Made by a program: the position numbers and the translations under genes
Notes under the pieces: generated by a model
Told to the model about the DNA's origin: nothing
Seen by the model: only the letters and a program-made list of their open reading frames with translations
Database searches by the model: none
In this document: positions 35,737 through 44,250 of the stretch, in pieces
Layout of the letters: each line of letters starts with the position of its first letter
Position numbering within the stretch: position 1 is the first letter of the stretch
Assembly (NCBI RefSeq): GCF_030532915.1
Contig: NZ_JAUNKD010000007.1
Span: forward strand, 37,219 to 100,602
Origin: Capnocytophaga sp.
Lineage (GTDB): Bacteria; Bacteroidota; Bacteroidia; Flavobacteriales; Flavobacteriaceae
DNA: 63,384 bases
Reading direction: 5' to 3'

Positions 35737-35789
35737 GTTACCCAGCCTAAATTTGGTAACAAAGATACTATTTTTTGTTCAGATGACAA
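35737..35789 (-). promoter_or_regulatory. Promoter of fbaA with an inverted repeat at the start site
   Basis: On the minus strand TTG (35787-35789), exactly 19 bases, TATCTTTG (35760-35767). The predicted start of transcription falls within an inverted repeat, GTTACC (35737-35742) and GGTAAC (35755-35760), a possible operator or short leader hairpin. The 5' leader is about 105 bases. Confidence 0.65.
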
Positions 35790-35978
35790 AAATAAAGTTT
35801 GTTTTTCTGGGGATAAATTTTTTATCCATTAACTATTTGTAATTGAAAATCAGTTTTTTATTTGAAGATACACAAGATAAATTTCGGGTCGTTAGGTGTT
35901 AAATTTTCGATAAATATCAGATTATTTACAGCTGTGTTGATTTATTTTTTAACTTTGCCCTTTGTAAAACAAAAATTT

Positions 35979-37175
35979 ATGAAAAACCCTACATTCAGGC
36001 TTTATTTTATTGATGTAATGCGGGCTTTTGCCATTTGTATGATGCTGCAGGGGCATTTTGTTGATGGGTTATTGGCAAATGAATATCGTAATACGGATTA
36101 TTTACCTTTTTCTACATGGTTGTTTTTCAGAGGACTGACAGCTCCTGTGTTTTTTACCGTTTCAGGTTTCATTTTTATGTATTTGTTGGCAAAAGAAAAA
36201 ACAGAAGGTAAAACGGGATGGAATCACGTTAGAGTTGTCAAAGGAATTCGAAGGGGTATTACATTGATTATCACAGCTTATTTGTTGCGCACTCACTTTT
36301 GGAGTCTGTTTGCCGGAAAAATATATCCGAATACGTATATGGTTGATGTACTGCATTGTATAGGACTTTCACTGTTGTTTCTCATCGCCATTTATTTGTT
36401 TTCATACCGTAAAAAAACGTACGTAATGCCCGTTATATTACTCGGTTTTACGCTGTTTTTATTTGCGTTTGCGCCTGTTTATTTGCAACAATCGTATGAC
36501 TTTTTGCCTGTGGCATTGGCGAATTATTTCACGCAAGCTAACGGTTCGGTTTTCACGATTTTCCCTTGGTTTGGCTATGCTTCATTTGGGGCGTTTGTCG
36601 GGGTTTTGTTCAGTATTTTCAGAAATCGGGCAGACGTATATCGTTATGCTATTGCTTTTACCACTTTCTTCGGATTGTTGTTATCATTTGGTTCTCAGCC
36701 GTTTTTGGGGTGGATTCATCATTTAGTGAATTCGGAGATTACCCTATTGATGGCTCAAAATACCATATTTAATCGTTTGGGAAACGTGATGCTGATTTTT
36801 TCGGTGTTTATGTTGCTTCGTGATGTGATTATGTCAAAAACCATACGCACCATTGGGCAAAATACGCTTTCGATTTATATTATTCATTATATTATCCTCT
36901 ACGGAAGTTTTACGGGTTTTGGGTTGTATCAGTATTTTCACCACCAATTAAGTCCGTATGTGGTAATTCCGGGGGCACTTTTGTTTGTAGTGCTAAATGT
37001 CTGGTTGTCATTTAAGTACAACCAATGGAAACCTATTGTTTCAGAAAAATATACCATTGTAAAACAAGAGATTAAAATGTTTCTGATTGAAGTGTATTAT
37101 CTGATGGGGGTGTTGCTTAACAGATTAAAAAACAAGCTGTTGGAATTTATTTTTGCACTTAAACGAAATTCGTGA
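35979..37175 (+). CDS. DUF1624/acyltransferase-like multi-span membrane protein
   Basis: About 398 residues from the ATG at 35979. An upstream in-frame ATG (35862) is rejected because a TAnnTTTG box (TAACTTTG, 35950-35957) lies between the two. Ten or so membrane helices are visible. The N-terminal RLYFIDVMRAFAICMMLQGHFVDGL and LTAPVFFTVSGFIF resemble the heparan-alpha-glucosaminide N-acetyltransferase/DUF1624 family, with histidine in QGHF as a likely acceptor of the acyl group. Such proteins transfer acetyl groups to sugars across a membrane. The last 60 residues, after the final helix, are lysine-rich. Whether it modifies an envelope glycan is inference. Confidence 0.75.
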   Translation: MKNPTFRLYFIDVMRAFAICMMLQGHFVDGLLANEYRNTDYLPFSTWLFFRGLTAPVFFTVSGFIFMYLLAKEKTEGKTGWNHVRVVKGIRRGITLIITAYLLRTHFWSLFAGKIYPNTYMVDVLHCIGLSLLFLIAIYLFSYRKKTYVMPVILLGFTLFLFAFAPVYLQQSYDFLPVALANYFTQANGSVFTIFPWFGYASFGAFVGVLFSIFRNRADVYRYAIAFTTFFGLLLSFGSQPFLGWIHHLVNSEITLLMAQNTIFNRLGNVMLIFSVFMLLRDVIMSKTIRTIGQNTLSIYIIHYIILYGSFTGFGLYQYFHHQLSPYVVIPGALLFVVLNVWLSFKYNQWKPIVSEKYTIVKQEIKMFLIEVYYLMGVLLNRLKNKLLEFIFALKRNS

Positions 37176-37193
37176 TTTTTTTCCATTTTGATA

Positions 37194-37230
37194 AAAAACG
37201 GGAATGATTTTTTGAGTCATTCCCGTTTTT
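37194..37230. terminator. Bidirectional terminator
   Basis: Perfect 14-base arms AAAAACGGGAATGA (37194-37207) and TCATTCCCGTTTTT (37217-37230), nine-base loop, between the converging acyltransferase-like and protease genes. Confidence 0.9.
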
Positions 37231-37234
37231 GTTT

Positions 37235-38881
37235 TTATGAATTGCTTTTTTTTCGGCGTTGTTTTTTCTTTTTCGGGTTGGTTGTTTTAACGGGAGGTTC
37301 GCCACCTTTATAATGATACAAACACTTTTCAATGTAAAAATCACCTTGATTACGAATCATTCCGGCGATGTTGTCATCATACCAAATTTCAGCCAAATTT
37401 GCTTTTAAGTATTTTGAAATTTCGTCTTTATTCCACTTAAAATCAATGTGTATTTTTCGTCCTGATAGGAATTTTGAAAAAGCCGTGAGCATTTGTTTTG
37501 AAATACGGTAATTTGCAATAAAATCTGATTTTGTGGGTTTTACATTGTGTTCGGGGTGGTTGTCAAGATATTCAAATAAAAAGTAACTTGTTAATCCTGA
37601 GTTGAGTACCTCGTGAATGATGTACGATTCGGGTTTCATATCTGTCGGAAGGTACACATCGGGGTAGATGCCGCCACCGCCGTAAACCGTTTTTCCGTTA
37701 GGCGTATAAAATTTCAATGAATCGTGTATTTTGCTGTTATCAATCTGGGAACTTCGTTTATTTTTTAAGTGATATGGTTTTTGAATGGAACGCCCCGTCG
37801 GGGTGAAATAACGTGCCGTTGTCAGGCGTACTGCCGAACCATCCGGTAGGGGCATTTCACTCTGTACCAGTCCTTTACCAAAGGTTCTTCGCCCGATAAT
37901 AACGCCTCTGTCATTGTCTTGTAAAGCACCTGCCACAATTTCACTTGCCGATGCGGTTTGCTCGTTTACCAGCACAAAAATAGCTCTGTCTTCAAAAAGC
38001 CCCCCATCGGTGGAGTACGTTTCATCGATTTCTTTACGGTTATTTTTGGTGAAAACAATCATTTTGTCTTTGTCCAAAAATTCATCGGCAATACGTATTC
38101 CCATATGCAACAGCCCACCGGTATTGTTTCGTAAGTCTAAAATAAGGCTGTTAATGCCTTGTTTTTCAAGTTCTTTTACTGCATATGTAAATTCTTGATG
38201 TGAGGTTTCGGCAAAGCGGCTCAATCGTATGTATCCAAGCGTGTCGTTCACCTTGTAGTAACAATCAATGCTTTTTATGGGGATATAATTTCGTACAATC
38301 GGGATAGTAAACAGGCTGTCGTTGGTTTTTCGGTATACGGTTAAATCCACTTTTGAATCAATTTCGCCTTTTAAAAGATTTCTGACCTTTTCAGCCGATA
38401 AATTTTTACCGAAGAGCGTGTCTTTTCCTGCTGTTAAAATACGGTCACCCAGTACGATACCTTTTTTTTGTGCATCGCCTCCTTCAATGGGTTTTATAAT
38501 AGCGATGGAATCGTTGTACATATAAAACGTAACGCCTACACCCACAAATTTTCCGTTCATATTTTCAGTAACATACTGAATGTCAGCTTTTGAAATATAA
38601 GTGGAATGTGGGTCTAATTTGTTTAAAATTCCGTTTACAGTTAAATCAACGATGCTGTCGGTGTCTATTCTGTCAACATATTGATTTTCAATATAATCAA
38701 TGAGTTTTTCCAGTTTTGCTTTACTCTGACTTATTTCCTCGGTAATTGTATCGGCAACAGGAACGGGTAGGGGAGGCGGTAATGATTGTTGGCGCCAATC
38801 GGATAACAATTTACCCGTTAATAGCCCAACAGCCAACACACTTCCTAACACGACAGGGATTATGTAGGTTTTTATTTTCAT
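37235..38881 (-). CDS. S41 family C-terminal processing peptidase (CtpA-like)
   Basis: A 548-residue periplasmic serine protease anchored or exported by an N-terminal hydrophobic segment (about 7-25). A PDZ domain covers about 100-180 (GVGVTFYMYNDSIAIIKPIEGGDAQKKG, in pieces). The S41 catalytic domain has the nucleophile in NEQTASASEIVAGALQ (serine near residue 312) and the catalytic lysine in RRTFGKGLVQ (near 336). LDLRNNTGGLL near 245 is also typical. The C-terminal 30 residues are lysine-rich. Such enzymes trim proteins at their C-terminus during envelope quality control. It is separated from the upstream dsbD by a possible hairpin. Confidence 0.95.
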   Translation of the reverse strand: MKIKTYIIPVVLGSVLAVGLLTGKLLSDWRQQSLPPPLPVPVADTITEEISQSKAKLEKLIDYIENQYVDRIDTDSIVDLTVNGILNKLDPHSTYISKADIQYVTENMNGKFVGVGVTFYMYNDSIAIIKPIEGGDAQKKGIVLGDRILTAGKDTLFGKNLSAEKVRNLLKGEIDSKVDLTVYRKTNDSLFTIPIVRNYIPIKSIDCYYKVNDTLGYIRLSRFAETSHQEFTYAVKELEKQGINSLILDLRNNTGGLLHMGIRIADEFLDKDKMIVFTKNNRKEIDETYSTDGGLFEDRAIFVLVNEQTASASEIVAGALQDNDRGVIIGRRTFGKGLVQSEMPLPDGSAVRLTTARYFTPTGRSIQKPYHLKNKRSSQIDNSKIHDSLKFYTPNGKTVYGGGGIYPDVYLPTDMKPESYIIHEVLNSGLTSYFLFEYLDNHPEHNVKPTKSDFIANYRISKQMLTAFSKFLSGRKIHIDFKWNKDEISKYLKANLAEIWYDDNIAGMIRNQGDFYIEKCLYHYKGGEPPVKTTNPKKKKQRRKKSNS

Positions 38882-38911
38882 TAAAACTGAAAATTTTTGA
38901 CTGAATATTAC

Positions 38912-38952
38912 AAAACAAGACGCCTTCCCAGCAAGAAAGGTCGTCTCGTTTT
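38912..38952 (-). terminator. Probable terminator of dsbD
   Basis: Arms AAAACAAGACG (38912-38922) and CGTCTCGTTTT (38942-38952) pair with one mismatch; inner bases CCTT and AAGG can extend the stem. It lies between the dsbD stop and the ctpA-like start on the shared strand. Confidence 0.6.
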
Positions 38953-38973
38953 CTTTATAATTTTACTTCTTTT

Positions 38974-41022
38974 TTATTTGCTGAATGCAGCCACGCCCGT
39001 TTTAAGCCAATTATGAAACTCGTCCACGTCGGGAGTGTATCCGATAGGGGCAATCAAATTGCTTTCATCGTGGTTCATAAGCACGTAGAACGGTTGCGAA
39101 TTGGCTTTATACCGAAGGGTTTGGAATTCGCTCCATTTTTGCCCGATGTATTTAATTTTTTTACCAGGTTTTAGTTGCGACTCAACTACTTGATTTTCAG
39201 GTAGTGGACGTTTGTCATCAACATAAAGCGATATCAAAACAACGTCATTTTTCAAAATATCAAGCACGTGTGGTTTTGCCCATACGTTTTGTTCCATTTT
39301 TCGGCAATTCACGCACGTCCAGCCGGTGAAATCCAGCAAAATAGGTTTGTTTACTTTTTTGGCGTAATCAATTCCCGTTTGGTAATCGTCAAAAGCCAAA
39401 ATGTTGTGAGGTTCAAGCAGATGTGCTCCTTCCGGAAGCCGGTCTTCTTGGGAAACGGAAGAGACACTTCCCGTTTTGGTATATCCCACACCATAAGGCG
39501 ATTCGCTATAATGTTGCGGCGGAGGAAAGGCACTAATTAAGTTTAGAGGTGCGCCCCAAAGCCCCGGAATCATGTAAATGGTGAAGATAAGCGAAACCAA
39601 GCCCAAACTCAATCTGCCTACCGAAATGCTTTCAACAGGCGAATCGTGTGGCAAGCGGATTTTTCCGAATAGGTAAAATGCCAAAGCTCCGAAAATGGCA
39701 ATCCAAATGGCTAAAAACACCTCGCGCTCCAACCAGTGGGCTTGCACCGCCAAATCGGCATTTGACAAGAATTTGAAAGCCAACGCCAACTCCAAAAAAC
39801 CCAAAACAACTTTCACCGTATTGAGCCAACCACCCGATTTTGGCAGTGAGTTTAACCAACCGGGGAAAGCGGCAAAAATGGCGAAAGGCAACGCTATGGC
39901 AAGCGAGAAGCCAAACATACCTACGATGGGGGCGATACCTCCTTTTGAGGCGGCTTCAACAAGTAACGTACCCACGATAGGACCCGTACAAGAGAACGAT
40001 ACCACCGCCAACGCCAGTGCCATAAAAAAGATACCTACCAATCCGCTACGGTCGGCATTGGCGTCAATTTTCGTACTCCACGAACTGGGAAGCGTAAGCT
40101 CAAAAGCTCCCAAAAACGATGCGGCAAAAAACACCAAAATAATGAAAAATATGATGTTAAAAGCCACGCTACTTGCCAAGGCGTTCAGGGCGTCGGCACC
40201 GAAAATACCCGTTACGACCGAACCTAAAATCACGTAAATCACGATGATGGAAAGCCCGTATAAAACGGCGTTTTTAATCCCTTTGGCTTTTGATTTACTC
40301 TGTTTGGTAAAGTAACTTACCGTCATCGGAATCATCGGGAATACACAGGGTGTTAAAAGAGCGGCAAAACCCGATAAAAACGAAATAAAAAAAATTGTCC
40401 AAAGTCCTCTGCTTTCAGATTTCTGATTTTCAGTATGTTTAGTGACGGGTTGTTCTTCCTTTGGGGTTGTTACCATTTCTTCTTTTTCGGTTGGGATAGC
40501 CATTTGCTCATTTTGAGTTTGAGCAACCACACCGGCAGAAATTGCAGAAGCACTCGAAACGTTTGCACTTGCATTGTCGGCAGTGAAAACAAACTCCAAA
40601 TCAACCGTATCCGGCGGTAAGCAATTGGCATCATCACAAACCATAAATTCAACCGTACCTTTAACTACTTGCAAAGGTTTGGTTGTTTTTATACGTTGTT
40701 TAAAAACGGCTTTTTCGTAAAAGAAACCGATTTCCATATCAAAAACGGCATCGTGTTTTTTGATAGTGCCTACTTCTTCGGTTTTGCCAACCAATTCAAA
40801 ATCTTTGTTGGTTACAAACTCAAAAGAAGTGGGAACGGGACCCTGTGGCGGAACGTGTTGTGAATAGAGTTTCCAACCTTTCTCAATTAGGGCTGTTGCT
40901 GTTAAAACAAACTCATTTTCAGTTATTTTTTCCACTTTGGTCTCCCATTTTACAGGGTCGTGAATCTGTGCATTTAGGGCAGTAAACACCGCCAAAAATA
41001 CGAGAGTTATTATTTTTTTCAT
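38974..41022 (-). CDS. dsbD: Thiol:disulfide interchange protein DsbD
   Basis: Carries reducing power from cytoplasmic thioredoxin to the periplasm. The 682-residue protein has a signal peptide (ending LNAQ near 19) and an N-terminal DsbD-alpha domain with the cysteine pair in VCDDANCLPP near 130. After a Pro/Thr/Glu-rich linker comes an eight-helix CcdA-like core with LTPCVFPMIPMTVSYF near 225 and SFSCTGPIVGTLL near 345. The C-terminal thioredoxin domain has WTCVNCRKM near 573. All three cysteine pairs are present, so the relay looks complete. Substrates may include cytochrome c maturation factors. It runs divergently from the PPK2 gene. Confidence 0.95.
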   Translation of the reverse strand: MKKIITLVFLAVFTALNAQIHDPVKWETKVEKITENEFVLTATALIEKGWKLYSQHVPPQGPVPTSFEFVTNKDFELVGKTEEVGTIKKHDAVFDMEIGFFYEKAVFKQRIKTTKPLQVVKGTVEFMVCDDANCLPPDTVDLEFVFTADNASANVSSASAISAGVVAQTQNEQMAIPTEKEEMVTTPKEEQPVTKHTENQKSESRGLWTIFFISFLSGFAALLTPCVFPMIPMTVSYFTKQSKSKAKGIKNAVLYGLSIIVIYVILGSVVTGIFGADALNALASSVAFNIIFFIILVFFAASFLGAFELTLPSSWSTKIDANADRSGLVGIFFMALALAVVSFSCTGPIVGTLLVEAASKGGIAPIVGMFGFSLAIALPFAIFAAFPGWLNSLPKSGGWLNTVKVVLGFLELALAFKFLSNADLAVQAHWLEREVFLAIWIAIFGALAFYLFGKIRLPHDSPVESISVGRLSLGLVSLIFTIYMIPGLWGAPLNLISAFPPPQHYSESPYGVGYTKTGSVSSVSQEDRLPEGAHLLEPHNILAFDDYQTGIDYAKKVNKPILLDFTGWTCVNCRKMEQNVWAKPHVLDILKNDVVLISLYVDDKRPLPENQVVESQLKPGKKIKYIGQKWSEFQTLRYKANSQPFYVLMNHDESNLIAPIGYTPDVDEFHNWLKTGVAAFSK

Positions 41023-41186
41023 TGTCTAATAAAGATACTTTGTTATGTACAAGACCGCAAATTTAATAAAAAAGAATGAATTTTCAGAATTTTAATGACT
41101 ATTTTTACATACAAGTTAATTTATTGAGGGTAGAGCTTATCTTTTTCGGAAGAAATCATTATTTTTGCGGAAACAAAAATAATTTT

Positions 41187-42068
41187 ATGAAAAAAATAAA
41201 TACGGAATTGTATCGTGTTGAAAATCCCATTACTTTGGCGAGTATGTCTACGTATGAAGATTTTTCAAAAACAGCTAAACAACTGAAAAACAAAATGAAA
41301 CAAATTAGTGAGAAGTTAGCTGATTTTCAAGATATTTTATATGCAAATAACCAATACAGCGTGCTTGTTTGCATTCAAGGAATGGACACTTCGGGCAAAG
41401 ACAGCCTTATTCGTGATGTTTTTAAAGGATTTAATAGTCAAGGTATTGAGGTTCATAGCTTTAAAACCCCTACAAAAACCGAATTGCAACACGATTTTTT
41501 ATGGCGACATTATGTGGCCTTACCAAAGCGGGGTAAATTTGGGATTTTTAACCGAACACATTATGAAAATGTGATTGTGACTCGTGTGCATCCTGAATAT
41601 ATTTTAAACGAAAATATTCCGAAAATAAATGATATTAAGGATATTACAAAAGATTTTTGGGAAGAACGTTTTGAGCAAATCCGAAATTTTGAAAAACATC
41701 TGGTGCAAAACGGCACGATTCTTTTCAAATTCTTTTTACATCTTTCGAAAGAGGAACAAAAACGCCGACTTTTGCAACGATTAAACACGCCTTCAAAAAA
41801 TTGGAAATTTTCGCCCGATGATTTGCAAGAACGCAAACTTTGGGATTCATATCAGGTTTGTTACGAAGAAGCAATTAATAAAACATCTTCAAAATTAGCG
41901 CCTTGGCACATAATTCCGGCAGATAACAAACCCGCAGCACGTTTGTTGGTAGCCAAAATTTTATGGCAAACGCTCAAGCAATACACCAACATCACTTATC
42001 CAAATCTAAACGAAAAAGACCGAACTTTACTCGAAGAATACAAAAAACAGTTGCAAAACGAATGTTAA
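41187..42068 (+). CDS. Polyphosphate kinase 2 family protein
   Basis: Phosphotransferase that uses polyphosphate to phosphorylate nucleoside mono- or diphosphates. The ATG at 41187 is chosen (293 residues) because a promoter box TATTTTTG at 41160-41167 lies inside the longer frame. Walker A GMDTSGKDSLIRDVF is near residue 63, the lid-like FNRTHYENVIVTRVHPEYI near 120-138, and SKEEQKRRLLQRLNTPSKNWKFS near 190-212, all PPK2 landmarks. Class (I, II or III) cannot be assigned. Its last four bases overlap the 3' end of the converging PAP2 phosphatase gene. Confidence 0.93.
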   Translation: MKKINTELYRVENPITLASMSTYEDFSKTAKQLKNKMKQISEKLADFQDILYANNQYSVLVCIQGMDTSGKDSLIRDVFKGFNSQGIEVHSFKTPTKTELQHDFLWRHYVALPKRGKFGIFNRTHYENVIVTRVHPEYILNENIPKINDIKDITKDFWEERFEQIRNFEKHLVQNGTILFKFFLHLSKEEQKRRLLQRLNTPSKNWKFSPDDLQERKLWDSYQVCYEEAINKTSSKLAPWHIIPADNKPAARLLVAKILWQTLKQYTNITYPNLNEKDRTLLEEYKKQLQNEC

Positions 42069-42628
42069 TATTTGTATTTTGTAAAGAAATATACTAAAAT
42101 TTTATAAAAAATAAGTCCTAAAAATCCGCCTATGATGAAACCCGTAAGCACATCACCGGGGAAGTGAACTCCTAAATAAATTCGGCTGTAACCCACTAAA
42201 AATGACCACGAAAGCAACACGGGGAGCAGCCATTTTATTTTCTTACGGAATAAGCCGCCAAAAAAGACAGCCGCCGCCATTGAACTGGCTGCGTGAGCCG
42301 AAAAGTAGCCGTATTTACCGCCACAAATCACCAAACGCATTTGTGAAATCAGGCTGTCGTCGTGGCACGGACGCAGGCGTTCAAATCCGTATTTAAAAAG
42401 ATTTGCCAACTGGTCGGTAGAAACAATCATTAGTACTACACAAAGTAAAATCAGTAGTGTTTTTTTCCATTTGAAGCATTTAAAACAGAAAAAAAGAAGT
42501 AATAAATACAAAGGCAAAGCCGACAATTTATGGCTTATAAACAACCAAAAATCGTCCCATTGCTCAGAGCCTAACCCATTGAGGTATAGGAGAAATGCTT
42601 TGTCTTTTTCGATAATGTACTCTAACAT
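42065..42628 (-). CDS. PAP2 family membrane phosphatase
   Basis: A 187-residue membrane phosphatase with about five helices. The three PAP2 motifs are visible: KYGFERLRP near 102 (K.{6}RP), the SAHAASS variant near 123 in place of PSGH, and SRIYLGVHFPGDV near 151-163 with the catalytic histidine and aspartate. Relatives dephosphorylate undecaprenyl diphosphate or phosphatidic acid/lipid A. The second motif lacks the usual glycine but keeps serine and histidine. The gene converges with PPK2, overlapping by four bases; the first Uma2 gene lies 16 bases upstream on the same strand. Confidence 0.93.
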   Translation of the reverse strand: MLEYIIEKDKAFLLYLNGLGSEQWDDFWLFISHKLSALPLYLLLLFFCFKCFKWKKTLLILLCVVLMIVSTDQLANLFKYGFERLRPCHDDSLISQMRLVICGGKYGYFSAHAASSMAAAVFFGGLFRKKIKWLLPVLLSWSFLVGYSRIYLGVHFPGDVLTGFIIGGFLGLIFYKILVYFFTKYKY

Positions 42629-42644
42629 AGCATATTAAAATACG

Positions 42645-43229
42645 TTAAAAAATATCCGAAGTATGGATTTTCAGTTCGGGAAAACGAACCGATGTAATGT
42701 ATTCATCTACAACAGGTTTCAAGATTCTGTATTTGCCGTCTTCCAAAACATTAACCAAGATGTTTTCGTCCGTTGGATTTACAATCCAATATTCTTCCAC
42801 GCCCGATTCTTGGTACAATTCAAATTTATTTTTCATTTCCTTTTTGGAATTTCCGGGCGAAAGAATTTCGATAATAAGGTCAGGAGCACCAATGCAACCG
42901 CGTTCGTCCAATTTGTTTTCATCGCAAATTACACACAAATCGGGCTGAACTACCGTGTGAATTTGGTCGCCTTTTTCGTTCTTTTTGGGCAATCGAACAT
43001 CAAACGGAGCAGAAAATAATTGACATTTTTTGTTTTTGAAATAAATGTGAAATTCTCCGTGTAGTGCCGAAGAAACTTTTTGATGTTTTACACTCGGTGC
43101 AGGCGACATTCTGAAAATTTTTCCTTTGAGAAGCTCCACGCGTTCTTCAAACTTCCAAAGCAAATAATCGGCGTAGGTGTAAATGCCATTTGCTATATCT
43201 AACTGATTGATATTGGTGATAGTAGCCAT
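42645..43229 (-). CDS. Uma2 family (DUF820) putative endonuclease, copy A
   Basis: A 194-residue PD-(D/E)xK-fold protein. The fold's acidic residues are visible in WKFEERVELLKGKIFRMSPAPS (residues 25-46, in pieces), VVQPDLCVICDENKLDERG near 93-111 and GAPDLIIEILSPGNS near 113-127, with YWIVNP near 147. Uma2 proteins are predicted nucleases, abundant in some genomes, with no settled biological role. It is the downstream copy of a tandem pair; residues 67-194 are identical to copy B, while residues 47-66 differ strongly (see copy B). The start is ATG with no clear ribosome binding site. Confidence 0.9.
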   Translation of the reverse strand: MATITNINQLDIANGIYTYADYLLWKFEERVELLKGKIFRMSPAPSVKHQKVSSALHGEFHIYFKNKKCQLFSAPFDVRLPKKNEKGDQIHTVVQPDLCVICDENKLDERGCIGAPDLIIEILSPGNSKKEMKNKFELYQESGVEEYWIVNPTDENILVNVLEDGKYRILKPVVDEYITSVRFPELKIHTSDIF

Positions 43230-43246
43230 AATAATTCTTTTTTGTG

Positions 43247-43831
43247 TTAAAAAATATCCGAAGTGTGGATTTTCAGTTCAGGAAAACGAACCGATGTAAT
43301 GTATTCATCTACAACGGGTTTCAAGATTCTGTATTTGCCGTCTTCCAAAACATTAACCAAGATGTTTTCGTCCGTTGGATTTACAATCCAATATTCTTCC
43401 ACGCCCGATTCTTGGTACAATTCAAATTTATTTTTCATTTCCTTTTTGGAATTTCCGGGCGAAAGAATTTCGATAATAAGGTCAGGAGCACCAATGCAAC
43501 CGCGTTCGTCCAATTTGTTTTCATCGCAAATTACACACAAATCGGGCTGAACTACCGTGTGAATTTGGTCGCCTTTTTCGTTCTTTTTGGGCAGTCGAAC
43601 ATCAAATGGAGCAGAAAATAATTGACATTTTTTTCCTTTGAAAAACTGCCATAACAATCCACTCAAATTCATTGATATTTTTTGATGCCTCAAACTCGGT
43701 GCAGGCGACATTTTGAAAATTTTTCCTTTGAGAAGTTCCACGCGTTCTTCAAACTTCCAAAGCAAATAATCGGCATAGGTGTAAACGCCGTTTGCCACAT
43801 CTAACTGATTGATATTCGTGATTGTAGCCAT
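43247..43831 (-). CDS. Uma2 family (DUF820) putative endonuclease, copy B
   Basis: A second 194-residue Uma2 protein 17 bases upstream of copy A on the same strand. The two share about 384 bases coding for identical residues 67-194, with about five silent differences. In residues 47-66 they share few positions: copy A has VKHQKVSSALHGEFHIYFKN, copy B LRHQKISMNLSGLLWQFFKG. The flanks on both sides are again near-identical. This is a recent tandem duplication or ongoing gene conversion that spares one patch. The patch lies just after the first conserved region of the fold, where substrate contacts are plausible. Confidence 0.9.
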   Translation of the reverse strand: MATITNINQLDVANGVYTYADYLLWKFEERVELLKGKIFKMSPAPSLRHQKISMNLSGLLWQFFKGKKCQLFSAPFDVRLPKKNEKGDQIHTVVQPDLCVICDENKLDERGCIGAPDLIIEILSPGNSKKEMKNKFELYQESGVEEYWIVNPTDENILVNVLEDGKYRILKPVVDEYITSVRFPELKIHTSDIF

Positions 43832-43878
43832 AACTAAAATGTATTACTATTTTATAAAAGGTGTGTTGTCAAAAAAAG

Positions 43879-44109
43879 TTATCCTTCGTAACGGTCAATC
43901 TCCCGTTCGTAAAATTCGTTGGCTTGCTGAATGAGGTTTTCAGCCTCTGTTTCAAGCTCTTTGGTGTCTTCTTCGTCAAATTCTTCCAGCCATTCTACTT
44001 CGTCGGTTTCTAAATTCAGTACAAAACGCGGATATTCGGTGTGAATTACGAAAATAGCATCAGGAAAATCGGTGTTGTCTCCCAATAAAAATTTAGGAAA
44101 ATTGCTCAT
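43879..44109 (-). CDS. Small highly acidic protein, unknown function
   Basis: A 76-residue protein with 23 Asp/Glu and only five Lys/Arg, so a net charge of roughly -18. The N-terminal half is beta-like (FVIHTEYPRFVLNLETDEVEW, in pieces) and the C-terminal half a predicted acidic helix (TKELETEAENLIQQANEFYE). A TATTTTTG box on the minus strand (44144-44151) lies about 35 bases before the start, so it is expressed divergently from the HerA-like gene, ahead of the Uma2 pair (48 bases to copy B). Such charge is seen in DNA-mimic proteins and in small chaperone-like proteins; neither is shown here. It may simply be a conserved hypothetical of the family. Confidence 0.7.
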   Translation of the reverse strand: MSNFPKFLLGDNTDFPDAIFVIHTEYPRFVLNLETDEVEWLEEFDEEDTKELETEAENLIQQANEFYEREIDRYEG

Positions 44110-44213
44110 AATGTTGTATTTGATGATTTTTATTTATTACTTGCAAAAATAGGCGAATTGTGTTTATAAAACAAATTTTTGGGGCTTAATTTTTTATTTT
44201 CCATTATTTATCA

Positions 44214-44221
44214 TACCTTTG
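44214..44221 (+). promoter_or_regulatory. Promoter -7 box of the HerA-like ATPase gene
   Basis: TACCTTTG, 29 bases before the ATG at 44251. With the minus-strand box at 44144-44151 it makes a compact divergent promoter region of about 140 bases. Confidence 0.5.
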
Positions 44222-44250
44222 TTGCTTGTATTTTTATGAACTAAAAACAG

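Noticed and set aside
42645-43831. Frameshift or assembly duplication creating two Uma2 genes.
   Set aside because: Both frames are complete, the silent differences are scattered, and the patch of divergence is real coding sequence, so a true tandem pair is the simplest reading.
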